Source: Lithospermum erythrorhizon (lineage: Eukaryota; Streptophyta; Magnoliopsida; Boraginales; Boraginaceae). Taken from it: 64,000 bases of DNA. A program made the position numbers and the translations under genes. The stretch is taken from the NCBI GenBank assembly GCA_019722365.1, contig JADFUC010002442.1, positions 1 through 64,000 on the forward strand, written 5' to 3'. Every line of letters starts with the position of its first letter. Within the stretch, counting starts at the first letter, position 1. Positions 1 to 10,714 of the stretch are shown here, piece after piece. The notes beneath the pieces are model-generated. The model worked only from the letters and a program-made list of their open reading frames with translations. It had not been told where the DNA came from and did no database searches.

Positions 1-1080
1 ATCAGTATGCTTCGTTCCAGTTACGTATTACTCAAAAGAATTGATTGACATGAGAAGACATTTACTTTTTCAGAGGTCACTAGTAGTATGTATTGTAACA
101 AACGGCTATGCATTTTCTTCGTTTTGAAATTATTCAACGTTTTGTACGCGTTTATACATTTAACAAAAAACCCTCTTAGTTTACCGTATTTTTACTACAA
201 TACGGAAACAGGCAGTTTAAAAAAAAAATACGTACTGGTATTATACACATTTTTACTAAATTGACGATCTAATATGGTCGTATGGGCAGTGAAATTCTTC
301 ATATAAACAACAAGATTATATATCGAAATAATCAACATTGGGCCATGAGTCCCGAACATAGTAACAAGCTCATCTAATACGTTTACGTAGGTTTGTAACA
401 CTTGAATCTTTTTATAAACCCTAGAAAATTGAAATTATAGGAAATCATACGTAATACAAATATATTTATATCAAATAATTGAAGTTCAAATATCAATCAC
501 AGTTCTCTCTTACATATGCTATTATTGTATGATATGAATCAAGAGCTATATATCGGCTTAAATCGTTGAGCTTTGTTTGGATTTTACTTGGTTTAATGCC
601 GCGCCGGACTTGGAATTAATTTTGTGACCACAGTCTTTGCTACAGTGATTTGACTTTGACTTTTTTAATCTTCGCTTTGGGGTTTGGACTTTGACTTTGT
701 GACGGTATGTGGTGGTTGAAACTTCCTCCTTAACTGCTTGGATTTGAGCTTGCGTTCAAACCTTCAGTAAGCAGTCTTGAAGTTCATCCGGAGTGGTTTA
801 CTTCAAACTATTATTTGTTGCGGAGATTTTAGTATATTTTGCAAGTAGAGGCCTTAATAACATGATCTTGACTTGTTCTCTCTATTTGAGGGGCTTTACG
901 GCTTAATTCTGAAAATATTAAAACACATATATACTTTAAGAAATGAATGTAATGATTCAGGAGTTACTTAATTTGGACTAGTGTTCTGAATTGATTTGTT
1001 GTACTTGACTTCTTTGACATGGTGATAAAGAGAATATATTCTTGGTGGTAGGGTGGTGTTTGTTTGGTGGTACTTTTGTA
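1..1080. other. Non-coding stretch, nothing recognised
   Basis: No open frame here resembles a known protein and both strands are stop-rich. The composition is AT-rich, with a slightly more GC-balanced part at about 560-900. It may be old transposon sequence, but no termini, primer site or coding motif could be seen. Confidence 0.5.
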
Positions 1081-1084
1081 TTTA

Positions 1085-2830
1085 TGTGAAATTTACAGCC
1101 AGACATCGAAAATTTATCAAAAGATAATTAAGTTGATTAAGGCGAATTAATCAGGATTAATTAAAGTTGAAACACTAAAAAGAATGTCACGTGGTGATTA
1201 GGGTTCGATTCAAATCATAGAATTCAAATCAAACCCTCGGACGAGCGAGTTTCCGTAAATGTCGAGCCTCTCGAGTTAATCGAAGTAAAAAGAATAAGGG
1301 TTTCTACATTAATTAACCCTAAGTTTGAACTCGAAATAGGGTTCGAGAAAATAAACCTGCCCATTAAATGCCGGATAAAATTAGGGCTCGAAAATCCTAA
1401 TTTTATTGATCAAATTGACCAAGCGGGGCGTTCGAGAGCAACGTGGTGCAAAAATCAAGGCTCCAAGGTCCGAGTGATATGAAAATATTTTGACCTGAAA
1501 ACAATCCGGAACCTTCCTTGGCTATAAAAGACGCGCCCAAAACACATTACTTGGAGTAAAAGTACTTCCAAATTATCAGCCGGTCCGGAATCTTTACATC
1601 TCCAAATTCAACGATCAAGATCGTGATCCACAATCGAAACCGGCCAATCAAAAAGCGAAACATTTGAGGCGAAACCTATAAATATCCCCCTGTTGACGAA
1701 AAAATCATCCACGTTCATCCACCCCGTCATCATGACTCCGCAATTCCACCACAAAGACACACACAAAACCGAGAAAATTCGAGAGAGCGATCTAAAGAAT
1801 TTCTAAGTTAAATCTTTGAAGACCGCCAACGAAACACCACGTGGTGTGGAAAACACCTTCGGTTGGCCAAGCGGTACCTAGAACTAGCATTATTGCACAA
1901 AAGAAATAATGCTTCTGAATTGAAAGCAAAATCGATGAGAATCGGCGTAAGATTCTCAAACGCTTCCGAATATTGAGTTAAACTACGTAATACGATTATT
2001 CAAAAACTTGGATGAAAACAGGATAAATTTCGGGGTTTGATTTATCAAATCCCGGATATAGGAATAAAGCGGCGTTCAGTCCACATATCACGGATTCACA
2101 AACGAGGGAAGCTCTGGCTTCTTAAGGCCTATCTAGTTGATCGGTATCATCAGCAAGGTTGGAATGTTCCTTTCATGCGATCGTCACTCTGCATAACAAC
2201 AATTGCTAAGGCCGCTATAGTGAAGCTTGAGGTGGCGTAACTAAAGCTTAAAATCAAGTTGGTTAAAATCACAAGTCCCAGAGTGAGGCCATACACCGCT
2301 AAGTGCCAAGTGAGGCTAAATCTCGCTAAGTCCCATGGTAAGATTAAATATTCTCAAATCCCACTCTCTGACGGCAGCATGCTACTAGGGCCGTTGTGAT
2401 ACAGTAGGGCTCAGCGTTGCTTTAAGACTTCTTTGCTATCATTTCATACGGCTGTCGACATTGAATTACTATCCCAATCCAAGTATCATATCGAGCCTTC
2501 AAGCTCTGTAATCCCGAGTGTCATGTCAGGCACTAAGAACAAGAGAGGCCTCTCAAACCCATGAATCCCACCGCAAAATGTGAAGCACCAAATCCCAAGT
2601 CCGGCAGAAGGCTATAGCTTATCTATTCTGAAGTCCCACGGCGGTGTCAAGCCATGTCAGCGGCGCAAGCGTTTGCGGTAAGTCCGAGGAAGTGCGAGTA
2701 GGCCGGAGTCAAGTCGAGACCCAGATCGAGTCCATACATTAACATGGGGAATACTGTTGCTACAAGACTCCGGCTCGGACCATATCAGTCGAACCGGTCT
2801 AGAGTTCGTCGAGACTAGGACATCACATCC
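1085..2830 (+). repeat. LTR-like repeat, family 4, copy 1
   Basis: This block is related to the reverse complement of 47330-48360. Shared landmarks in the same order are a GATTAAGGCG...TTAATTAAA segment, a TATA-like site, and a GAGAAAA..CGAGAG..GATCT segment followed by TTTCTAAGTTAAATCTTT (about 1770-1820 here). TATA-like motifs lie at 1523-1529 and 1677-1684. Two dispersed, inverted copies with a promoter followed by a conserved leader fit an LTR with its transcript start. No gag or pol follows. The ends and the superfamily are unresolved. Confidence 0.5.
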
Positions 2831-3075
2831 ACGCCGCCCGAGTTTCTATCCAAATCAAATCAAGCTCAAGCTGTGTCAGCTGAATTCTATCCAAATCCAA
2901 ATCAAATCAAGTTCAAATCAAGTCAAGTCAAATTGACCCAAATCCAAATCAAATCAAACCAAGTTAGCTCGAAGCTCAAATCAGCTTCTATAAGAACAAA
3001 TCAAACCAAGTCAAGCAAAAGCTCAAATCAAGAGACCAAATCAAATGTCCAGTCAAGCAAGCCAGACGTCTACTT
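2830..3075 (+). repeat. Low-complexity AAATC-type tandem tract
   Basis: The tract is built from imperfect repeats of units such as CAAATCAAATCAAG and CAAGTCAAG. The apparent 86-residue frame across it, rich in Lys, Ser and Gln, is a product of the repeat and not a gene. Confidence 0.75.
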
Positions 3076-3139
3076 AAAATCGTCGGCCAAACACTTAGGG
3101 ACTCATGGTTTGAATCGATCCTCTTCGATTTAATAAAAC

Positions 3140-4090
3140 ACGTACACTAAAGGATTTTTCCTAGAGTGGGTTTTATTTTGTACCTATCATAAATAATAAA
3201 AAAAATTTGCTTACAATTTATACCGTGAAGCTTGTCTATAGACATGAATTTGTGATATTGCTCTTAATATTTTATTGAGTTTACATGTTTTTTCTTTAGA
3301 AACTTATAAATATTGTTTTGTTAAAATTAATATGAAATTATAAATTGATTTTTTCACTATTAGTAATAATTATCTAAATTTTTTTTACTTATTAATTGTA
3401 TTATCGTCACACATGAAATAAAATTTATATTATGTTGAACAAAAACATGAAAGTTATTAGCAAAATATTGAATTTGTTTGTTTTAACCAATTTTGAATAT
3501 ATGAATAGTGTTATTTGATATTGTAAAACTTTCCACACTTTTGAGTTAGATATTTTAATACTTTGTATCAATGATATATTGTCTTTACATATTTCATGAG
3601 TAGACATCCTTCATATATTTGCCCAAAAGTACAAGTAAAGATTGAAGACAATGTCGTAGATAACCTACTTGTTTGAAAAAAATTGTTGTGTGTATGGGAA
3701 ATAACTAAATTATCTGATAAAGTATCCTGGCCAGATAGATATTGATGGTGTTGAATCCTCATTTATTATTTGAGAGTAATTAAATATTATTTGATTTTGC
3801 ATAATAATTGAGAATTATTTTCATAATGTTAATATAAAAATTAAAGAATTGGTGTATATATGATTGTTGACCTTGTGATCTCTTCAATGTTATTGTTTCC
3901 AAAATTATTGTTATATATTTCACCCGATTATTCTAATTACTAACCTTGAGGACCTTTTTGCGAGTCATGTCATGGTTTTAGTTCAAGCTGAGAATCAACG
4001 ACTATAGTCTTTACCGCAATTATAATTTTTCTTTGTAACTTACTTTATTGAAACTATTCATATAATTTGTGTCTGTTTTCATGTAAGAAA
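3140..4090. other. AT-rich non-coding stretch
   Basis: This stretch is very AT-rich, with homopolymer runs and stops in every frame. Short minus-strand frames at 3425-3762 do not resemble any family I recognise. No termini or tandem units are clear. Confidence 0.5.
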
Positions 4091-4095
4091 AAATT

Positions 4096-5340
4096 GTTAG
4101 ACTATATGACAACCTTAGAGGGGGTGAATAAGGTTGAAGAGGTCGTTGACCGTTTTTCGGCTTGTAAAAGCTTTAATATAAATTTCACGAAAAATACTAC
4201 TTTAGCAATTTGTAAAACAAATGCGGAATAGGCTAAAGTAATATTAATACCCTCTTTAAACAACGTTTGATTTGATATATGAAACACAATGCAAATGCAA
4301 ATCAAATAAATAATATAATTTAATCAATGCGGAAATAAACAATTAAGTTCAATTGATCAAATCTATTATGGAGATATAGAAAACACAAATTAAATTACTC
4401 TTTACGTTTTAAACAATTATGTGCAAGAAAACACAATTTATGTCATAATCATGCATATAATAGAATCCTAGTAACTCTAGCATATATATAATATGAATAA
4501 TATGGTAAAGAGTTGAGGATAGAAAGAAATCAAACTTGACACGATTGTTTAACGAGGCTTAGGCACCTAGTGCTGAGCCTTTCGGCTTTCAACAGGATTT
4601 GAAAATGTAACCTCGTATATATTATCGGGGTAAACCCCTAATTGGCGTCTGATCAAGCAACTCAATATATACCGTCTAGTTAATATACTAGACTACCTAG
4701 CCTCGCCTCTAGGCAACCACTTCGAGAACCCCTCAAGAGACCTCGGAAAACCCGGCCGTTCAAGATCGCCAACTATGAACAACCTTAGTACCCATTTAGA
4801 AACAATCATTGTCGATCCACCTTGTCCAGGTTCACTTCCAGTAAGAAGAGCACTTACTCATGAACCTTGTGCTACAAACAACCCTGCTCAAGTTGGAGAT
4901 GCAGTTCCACTACCTCAAGCACTCTATGTCCCTGTTGCTTGAGCCTTGTATAACGCTACGGTAATCTCCATGATTCACAACGAGGTAAGCCTCGCTGACG
5001 CCTCGTACGCTGGCGTCTAGTATGAAGATCAAATCCTAAGTTAATGGGATATCTCTTTATAGAAATAGAGATTGTTATTTTATCCCAATCTAAAATATTC
5101 CTCAATGAGCTACAATAGGAATACAAATGCTGTATGACTTCTGACTCCTTAATTGAGTAGATAATAAATTGAAGCTTGTATGAACTCCTTGTTGAGTAGA
5201 TATGAACTTGATGAAGCTTGTTTTCTCTCTTAAGCAATTCAACAAACACGTTGAATGCTCCTTCTTTATCACAATCTCTATATATAAAAGTTAAACACAA
5301 TTCTAGTCCAACGTACGGAAGATAATCCAAATTGAATCTT
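4096..5340. repeat. Dispersed-repeat-like block, unclassified
   Basis: It begins TGTTAGACTATATGACAACC and carries a CTTAGAGGGGGTGAATAAGG segment of a type common in plant repeats. It continues into a more GC-rich part (4550-5000) without a convincing open frame. The 124-residue minus frame at 4956-5330 has no recognisable motif. No partner copy is present in the window, so it cannot be classified. Confidence 0.3.
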
Positions 5341-5464
5341 ATTCTAGGAGATATTTGATACTAAAATAAGAGATTTTCCTTAGAAATGTTGAACAAATAT
5401 AGGAGAAGGCTTGGGAATGAAATAGGTTGAGTAAAGCTTTTATGGTATAAAATTGGACCTCAAG

Positions 5465-5580
5465 CGATAAAAAAGGGGCAAATTCGAACCCAATCGGCTC
5501 CTTAATCGGCCCTGATCGGCTGCTCCGGAGCCGATTTTCATCGAAGAGTTCGAGAATCGGCTCCTCAATCGGCCCTATTT
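5465..5580 (+). repeat. Short imperfect repeats built on AATCGGC
   Basis: The segment holds repeated AATCGGCTCCT and AATCGGCCCT units and partial inverted copies (GGAGCCGATT). It could fold into hairpins. There is no sign of a gene. Confidence 0.5.
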
Positions 5581-7545
5581 AAAACTCATTTCACCTTCGT
5601 TATATCTCTGATTTTGACGATTCAAAAGCAAACTCTTTTAAACCTTAATAGAATGCATTCAAACCCTGGTTTATAAACATTAATATTTTCAAAGTATTTT
5701 ATTTTGACAAATATTTAAGAAGCTTTAAACGGTTAACTTTTTGTCAAAGATAGTGACTAAGCTAAGATTATTCAAGAGACATGTTGGGAAGCTAACTTTT
5801 TACCTGTAAACTTTGCATCCATAGTACCATCATTGATATCGTTAACACTCTTGAATCCTCTTAACTGCTTTGAATCCGTTTGACGTAACATCGTTCTTTG
5901 AATATAATGACTTCTGATGTCAATGGTCTTGTGCTTGCTAAATAAGTATTATCACTTTGAAGTCCTCCACAAACATCTTTCTAACATGACACATAATAAG
6001 ACTTAATCACCGCATGTTAGATAGTAAATCAATGTTTAGTAATCATCAAAACAAGAGTACGGGAGACATAGTCCATGAAGTTTGTCTTTGTGGGAGAACT
6101 AAGTTTTCAATTATTTCTTAAAGTTTGATATTTTGTGAACTTTGTGTGTGATATAGTAGTTATTATTGAAAGCTATATTCTCTGCATGATTCTTTTAATG
6201 TATATATGTTCAAATTAGTTATTGAAGTTTTGATGTAAAAAATAGATGCATATCTGATACTATTATGGCTTGTTTATTAATTTTAATAAAATTCATAAAA
6301 ATATGTTGTTAATATGCATGTTATATGAAGAGATAATGAATATCAAATAAATGAAGTCACCTTTAATAATGAAGATCATCGGACTATAAATGGAATTTGG
6401 GTAAGCCTCAAAGTTGGCGCATGAATAGCTTGACATTGCAAAAGCTCAACCTCTACGTCTCTAGCAAGGACTTCTGGCACACGCATTTGGAGGTCCACAA
6501 AGGACACCTCTTTCCTCTTCAATCCCACCTCTCTACTTTATCTTCTAGCGATGTGATAGATCGTATCGGAAGCGATACTAGGATTGATGCTTGTATTTCT
6601 ATGAAAAGGGCCAAGTGGCTGCTGAGATACTCCGTTAAAAGGGTTCGAACAACTATTGAAGGTTCCCTAACACCAGCTTTTGACAATTGCGACTCACGAT
6701 GAAGTGTGATGGTCCTTAGCTTCATTTTCTGGTTTCGTTGGCGAAGCAATTTTCCAGCTACGCTCCTCACCGCTGAGGCCTTCGTTTCATTCGATTTATA
6801 TCGCTGCGATGGTTTATTTTCACAGTATGGTATAGGAGTTATCCACCAACTCAAATCACGATAAAGATTGAGTCGTGCTTCAAGAATGTAATAGGAAAGC
6901 TGCGAGATCTTTTTGTTACCAACTAGTGTTGGTTGTTTTAAATTTGAAAGACATTGTTATCAGTACTTTTAATTTGGTCTCATGTAATCATGCTTCATGT
7001 AATATCCTTAAAGGCTACAAACAAGTTTCTTCTACTTAATATCATGAATTATCTATCAAAAAAGAAGTTAATGGTTCAAATCTTGATAACTTCAAAATTG
7101 TTAACTTTTAAAGTTCTCTTCTCTCCCTTTTCCCTTTATGCTTGTTTACTATACATGAATATATGACTTTATTTTGCTTATATTGTTCATCTTTTATTAA
7201 TTAGACCAGTGATAAATTAATGTACATTCGCACAGCTTCGGATTCAATTAAGATTAGTTCTACGATTCATGTACAAATCAAAAGCGTGACCTTGTCATCA
7301 TCGGCTTCATATGTTCCGCCCCACAAGGAAAAATTCGTAGCCCACAAATCATTGCTCGATTAATTAAGCGATATCCAGTCGGCTGGTTATGAGCCCTATG
7401 CATGATCACACCGTTCCATGCAAAATTTAATCGAATCGGGCCACTCTAAGCGGCTAACAAATTTGCGAGCATGAATGGCTTGAATGCTTCCATGAAATTA
7501 GGCGCGTACCATAAATATTTAGGCGATAGAGTGATACAAAAAATA
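5580..7545. other. Non-coding stretch with one unrecognised open frame
   Basis: Mostly AT-rich DNA. Between 6397 and 6854 there is a balanced-composition patch open on both strands (101 residues plus, 111 residues minus). Neither translation shows a domain or motif I recognise, and neither has a supporting promoter or splice structure. It may be a captured gene scrap or chance. The rest shows nothing. Confidence 0.35.
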
Positions 7546-7550
7546 AGAAC
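7546..7550. repeat. Target-site duplication, left copy (AGAAC)
   Basis: AGAAC lies immediately outside the left LTR edge. The same five bases lie at 14857-14861, immediately outside the right LTR edge. Five bp is the duplication length typical of plant LTR elements. Confidence 0.8.
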
Positions 7551-8456
7551 TTAAAGTGTGTGATGCTTATATGGCCAAGTAATAGATATGTTGGAACACA
7601 CTGTTATATCGGATGTTATAAGAGTTGGTATAACACTTGAATCTGAACATATTAAAGGCAGAAACCAGAAGTGTTAACCACGCGATATATGTTAGTAGCA
7701 CTTGGATCCACACCACGATAAGGCTGACAGGGAAAGTACTTGATGCGAAAGTAAAAATACTGAGATGGTAATCCATTTCGGTACAAACAAGGACTTATGT
7801 GAATCTTGCCCATTCTTGTCCTTACTATTCTACTCTATCCTGGTGAATAAGTTTGGGCTCCCCGAGAGCTTGAACCTCTCCTTGGCATCCACAATAAGTA
7901 TTTGACTTACGGTGTAAAATAAAACAATACAAGAATTGTTGCAATGGGTATTAACATGATGCGTACAAGCAAGAAACTTTATAGATTAGCTCCATTACAT
8001 TCGGCCTACAAACAGGTAAGCTCCATACATTCAACCACAAAAAAAATAAAAAATCTCAATTCTTTTTTGTCTCACAAAATAATATATGTGTGGTTGGATT
8101 GCGCAATGAGGCATATTTAGGCAGGTAGGCACATCGACCGTATATGGAAAGATCTTTCATAAACAAGACCTTTCATATCACACATGCAATAAAAGCTCCG
8201 ATACTTTCCTTTATTTCATATAATCCACGCCATAATCAATCAAATCAGAATCTTCATGATTTGGGAATAATACAAATCGTTACAATATGATATATGACAA
8301 AATATCTCATTTAGTTCGACCCGAAATTACCTGATCCGAAAATATCTGCGCCGATTACTGATAGCGAACACTTATACCAAGCATGCGACATGCGTTCCGA
8401 CGCCGTCCGCGCTCACGGTTTTGCCTATAAAAATTGTCGATATGAAAACACTAACA
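7551..8456 (-). repeat. Sirevirus LTR (3' LTR of the complex)
   Basis: The LTR of about 906 bp aligns along its length with 13891-14856. It begins (plus view) TTAAAGTGTG where the sister has TGAAAGTGTA, and ends CTAACA. In transcript orientation it runs TGTTAG to CACTTTAA. The GAATCTTCATGATTTG segment (8250-8265) recurs at 13469 and 14636. Confidence 0.8.
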
Positions 8457-8490
8457 AACTTTTCCTTTGGCTAATATTTTTTGTAGGCAA
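8457..8490 (-). other. Polypurine tract before the 3' LTR
   Basis: On the minus strand, CCAAAGGAAAAGTT immediately precedes the LTR start TGTTAGTG. The sister site at 13689-13705 reads AAAAAGGAAAGTT before TGTTATTG. This is the plus-strand priming tract expected of LTR retrotransposons. Confidence 0.65.
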
Positions 8491-8849
8491 AACCTAAACT
8501 TCTACTCCACTTTTTTGCCTCGAAGTCAACCATATAAGACAAAGATGAATTTTTTTAACTCATCATCATCACACAAGTGCATAACACTAGTCACGCCTAC
8601 GACATGACCATTGGCTCCATATGTAAGTGTTCACCGTGAACATGTCCATTAGTTGACACAGGCTGATTAAGATCTGGGATAGAGATAATGGTAGTTTCAG
8701 CTACTTCTTGATCCTCCACACTTTACGCTGAACAACACAAGGGTGTCTCAATAATCATTTTTTATTCTCCGTTCCTTGTGTGTTACACCAGAATAAACCT
8801 TTTGACCCTCCATTTTTTTTTTTATGAACAATTTTAGATTTTATAGCAT

Positions 8850-10090
8850 ATTCTCTAACAACATTTCCCAACCTATATATGGTAATTTGGAGACTGACCA
8901 AGAGAAAGAATTTCATTCAAATTAGAAGTTCCAAAATTAAGCAAACAAATAGATTTTCTCATGTCTTCTAATTCAACAGTCAATCTATCAATTTCCTCCT
9001 TTATCCATTATTGATGATTAACATCTTACTATTCGTCAATGAAGTTGTCTCCTTCTCTTTGTTTTCATAAATACACTGTCAAGTTGTTCCCAATATCAAA
9101 CAATAATTTGCCATCTTCATGTGAATTCTTGAAGCTCTTCATAAGTCAACTCTTTATCATCACTACAACACGACTTTCATCAGTCATACAAAAGCGGATC
9201 CGGTGACTTTGGTTGTGAATGCGAGAAGCTTTGAAACACGATCTTATGTTTAACTTTGCTCTCACCGTGACTTAGGTGGCATTACAACTTTGTTTTCTAT
9301 AAGATTTGAAAGTTCAATCTGAACATGACTATAACCTTCATATCCTTGACATTGGATCTCAGTGGGTGTTGATCCGATCCATTTCGACATTTGTGTCACA
9401 AATCGATTACCAAATGTTGGACAAATTTTTCACTAGTAACATGAACATTGTTCTTCAGATCTGCTTTCTTTGCAATTTTGATCATCAAGAGACATTTCAA
9501 ATGTAATAAGAGATCCAATTAGTTCAACAACCTTCATGGTAGTAATGTCATTAACCTCCTCTATGGCAACCACTTTGTAGTTGAATCTCTTAGGAAGAGA
9601 TAAATTTTGGTAATCATTTTCCTGCATCTTCTCTCGGAGTCATAGAATTCATTAGAGATAATATCCTTAAGCACGATATTAAATTCAATGATGGTCATCT
9701 TTCCTTCGTTCTCGGATTCTCAAATTTGGTGGTGAAGTTGGAAGCGGCACTCTGAAACATGAGTTCCTTCGAATACACATATGAGAGTGTTCGAGTTTAT
9801 TTGACAACGACACGAAGTTTGGATCGATATATCGACATTTATGCTCACGCAACTACTTATTGCATCATGACCATCGAGGTTTTCTATTGGCGCTTCAGTT
9901 TCTTTTCTGCCAGCCATTACAATTCGGGTTTCTCGTCGTTATGCCGTGGTTAAAGTGTGTTGTGGAGAGTCCGACCGGCTATAACATGTTTTCAAATTTT
10001 AATATTCATGGATCTCGAGTAAGCAACCATCATTGCTCTTCCGATAAGCATAATTTGAACCATCGAAATAGATGGACAATTTATTGAACT
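8850..10090 (-). pseudogene. Sirevirus gag remnant (capsid/nucleocapsid)
   Basis: Gag packages the retrotransposon RNA in cytoplasmic particles. The minus-strand frame is broken, but its pieces are in order. A start region is at about 10090-10020 (MKESSIN... and a GSNYAYR motif). The capsid segment is at 9627-9433, with LPKRFNYKVVAIEE and ELIGSLITFEM. A decayed first zinc knuckle lies near 9350-9305 (IQCQGYEGYSHVQ, second Cys lost). The coiled-coil-like tail at about 9000-8880 reads VELEDMRKSI and SNLNEILSLGQSPN. The same layout is found in the plus-strand element at 31.0-32.5 kb. Pol is absent: after the tail comes only about 400 bp and the polypurine tract. Frameshifts and stops make it non-functional. 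Confidence 0.75.
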
Positions 10091-10140
10091 TTCTTTCATC
10101 TCACCACAGTTACAAAGATCTCACTCACATATGTAAATTA

Positions 10141-10158
10141 ATACACTCTAATACTACT
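10141..10158 (-). other. Primer binding site (tRNA-Met type), degraded
   Basis: The plus strand reads CTCTAATACTAC next to the LTR edge (TTGAAAGTG). Its complement is a decayed form of TGGTATCAGAG, the initiator-Met primer site of plant Copia elements. The sister site is at 13878-13890. Confidence 0.6.
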
Positions 10159-10714
10159 TGAAAGTGTGTAATATGTTGTATCTTAAAGAACTAGATTTTT
10201 TGGAACACGTTGATATACGGATGTTAGGTTGGATAACACTTGGACATGAAGAAGACGACTGGAACCAAGTGTTAAAACATGATGTTCGTAACACTTATAT
10301 CGACCGATAAGGATGAAAAAATTAAATAATCTTGAAAGTAAAAACACGTAAGATAGTAGCTAAGTTTAGTGCAGCTTGTACAGGCGGGGGGCCAGTAGCC
10401 TAGTGAAGAATTTTACTATAATGATGAAATATTATAAATAAGGACTTATTTGAATGCTCCTTATTCTTGTGACCTTGTTCTACTCTATCACAGTGAATAA
10501 GCTCGAGGTTCCTCACGACTTGAACACCTCTCGCCGTATCACAATAATCACTTGAGTATTTGACTTTTATAGTGTAAAATAAAACTATATGCCGGAAGCA
10601 TTCTGTGAGTATTAACAACGATCGTCTGAGGAAACAAAGGCTTTATAGATTAATCTATATTCACCCTACAAACAAAATAAAACTCTCCGATTCTTTTTGC
10701 CTGCAAACCAATGT
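10159..10714 (-). repeat. Middle LTR of the Sirevirus complex, first part
   Basis: It aligns with 13891-14453 (TGAAAGTGTGTAATATGTTG at the edge, GCCTACAAACAAAATAAAA near 10664). It stops at AATG, where a solo LTR is inserted, and continues at 13297-13688. Confidence 0.8.

Noticed and set aside
2873..3133. 86-residue open frame
   Set aside because: It is a translation of the AAATC-type low-complexity tract and has no independent coding signal.
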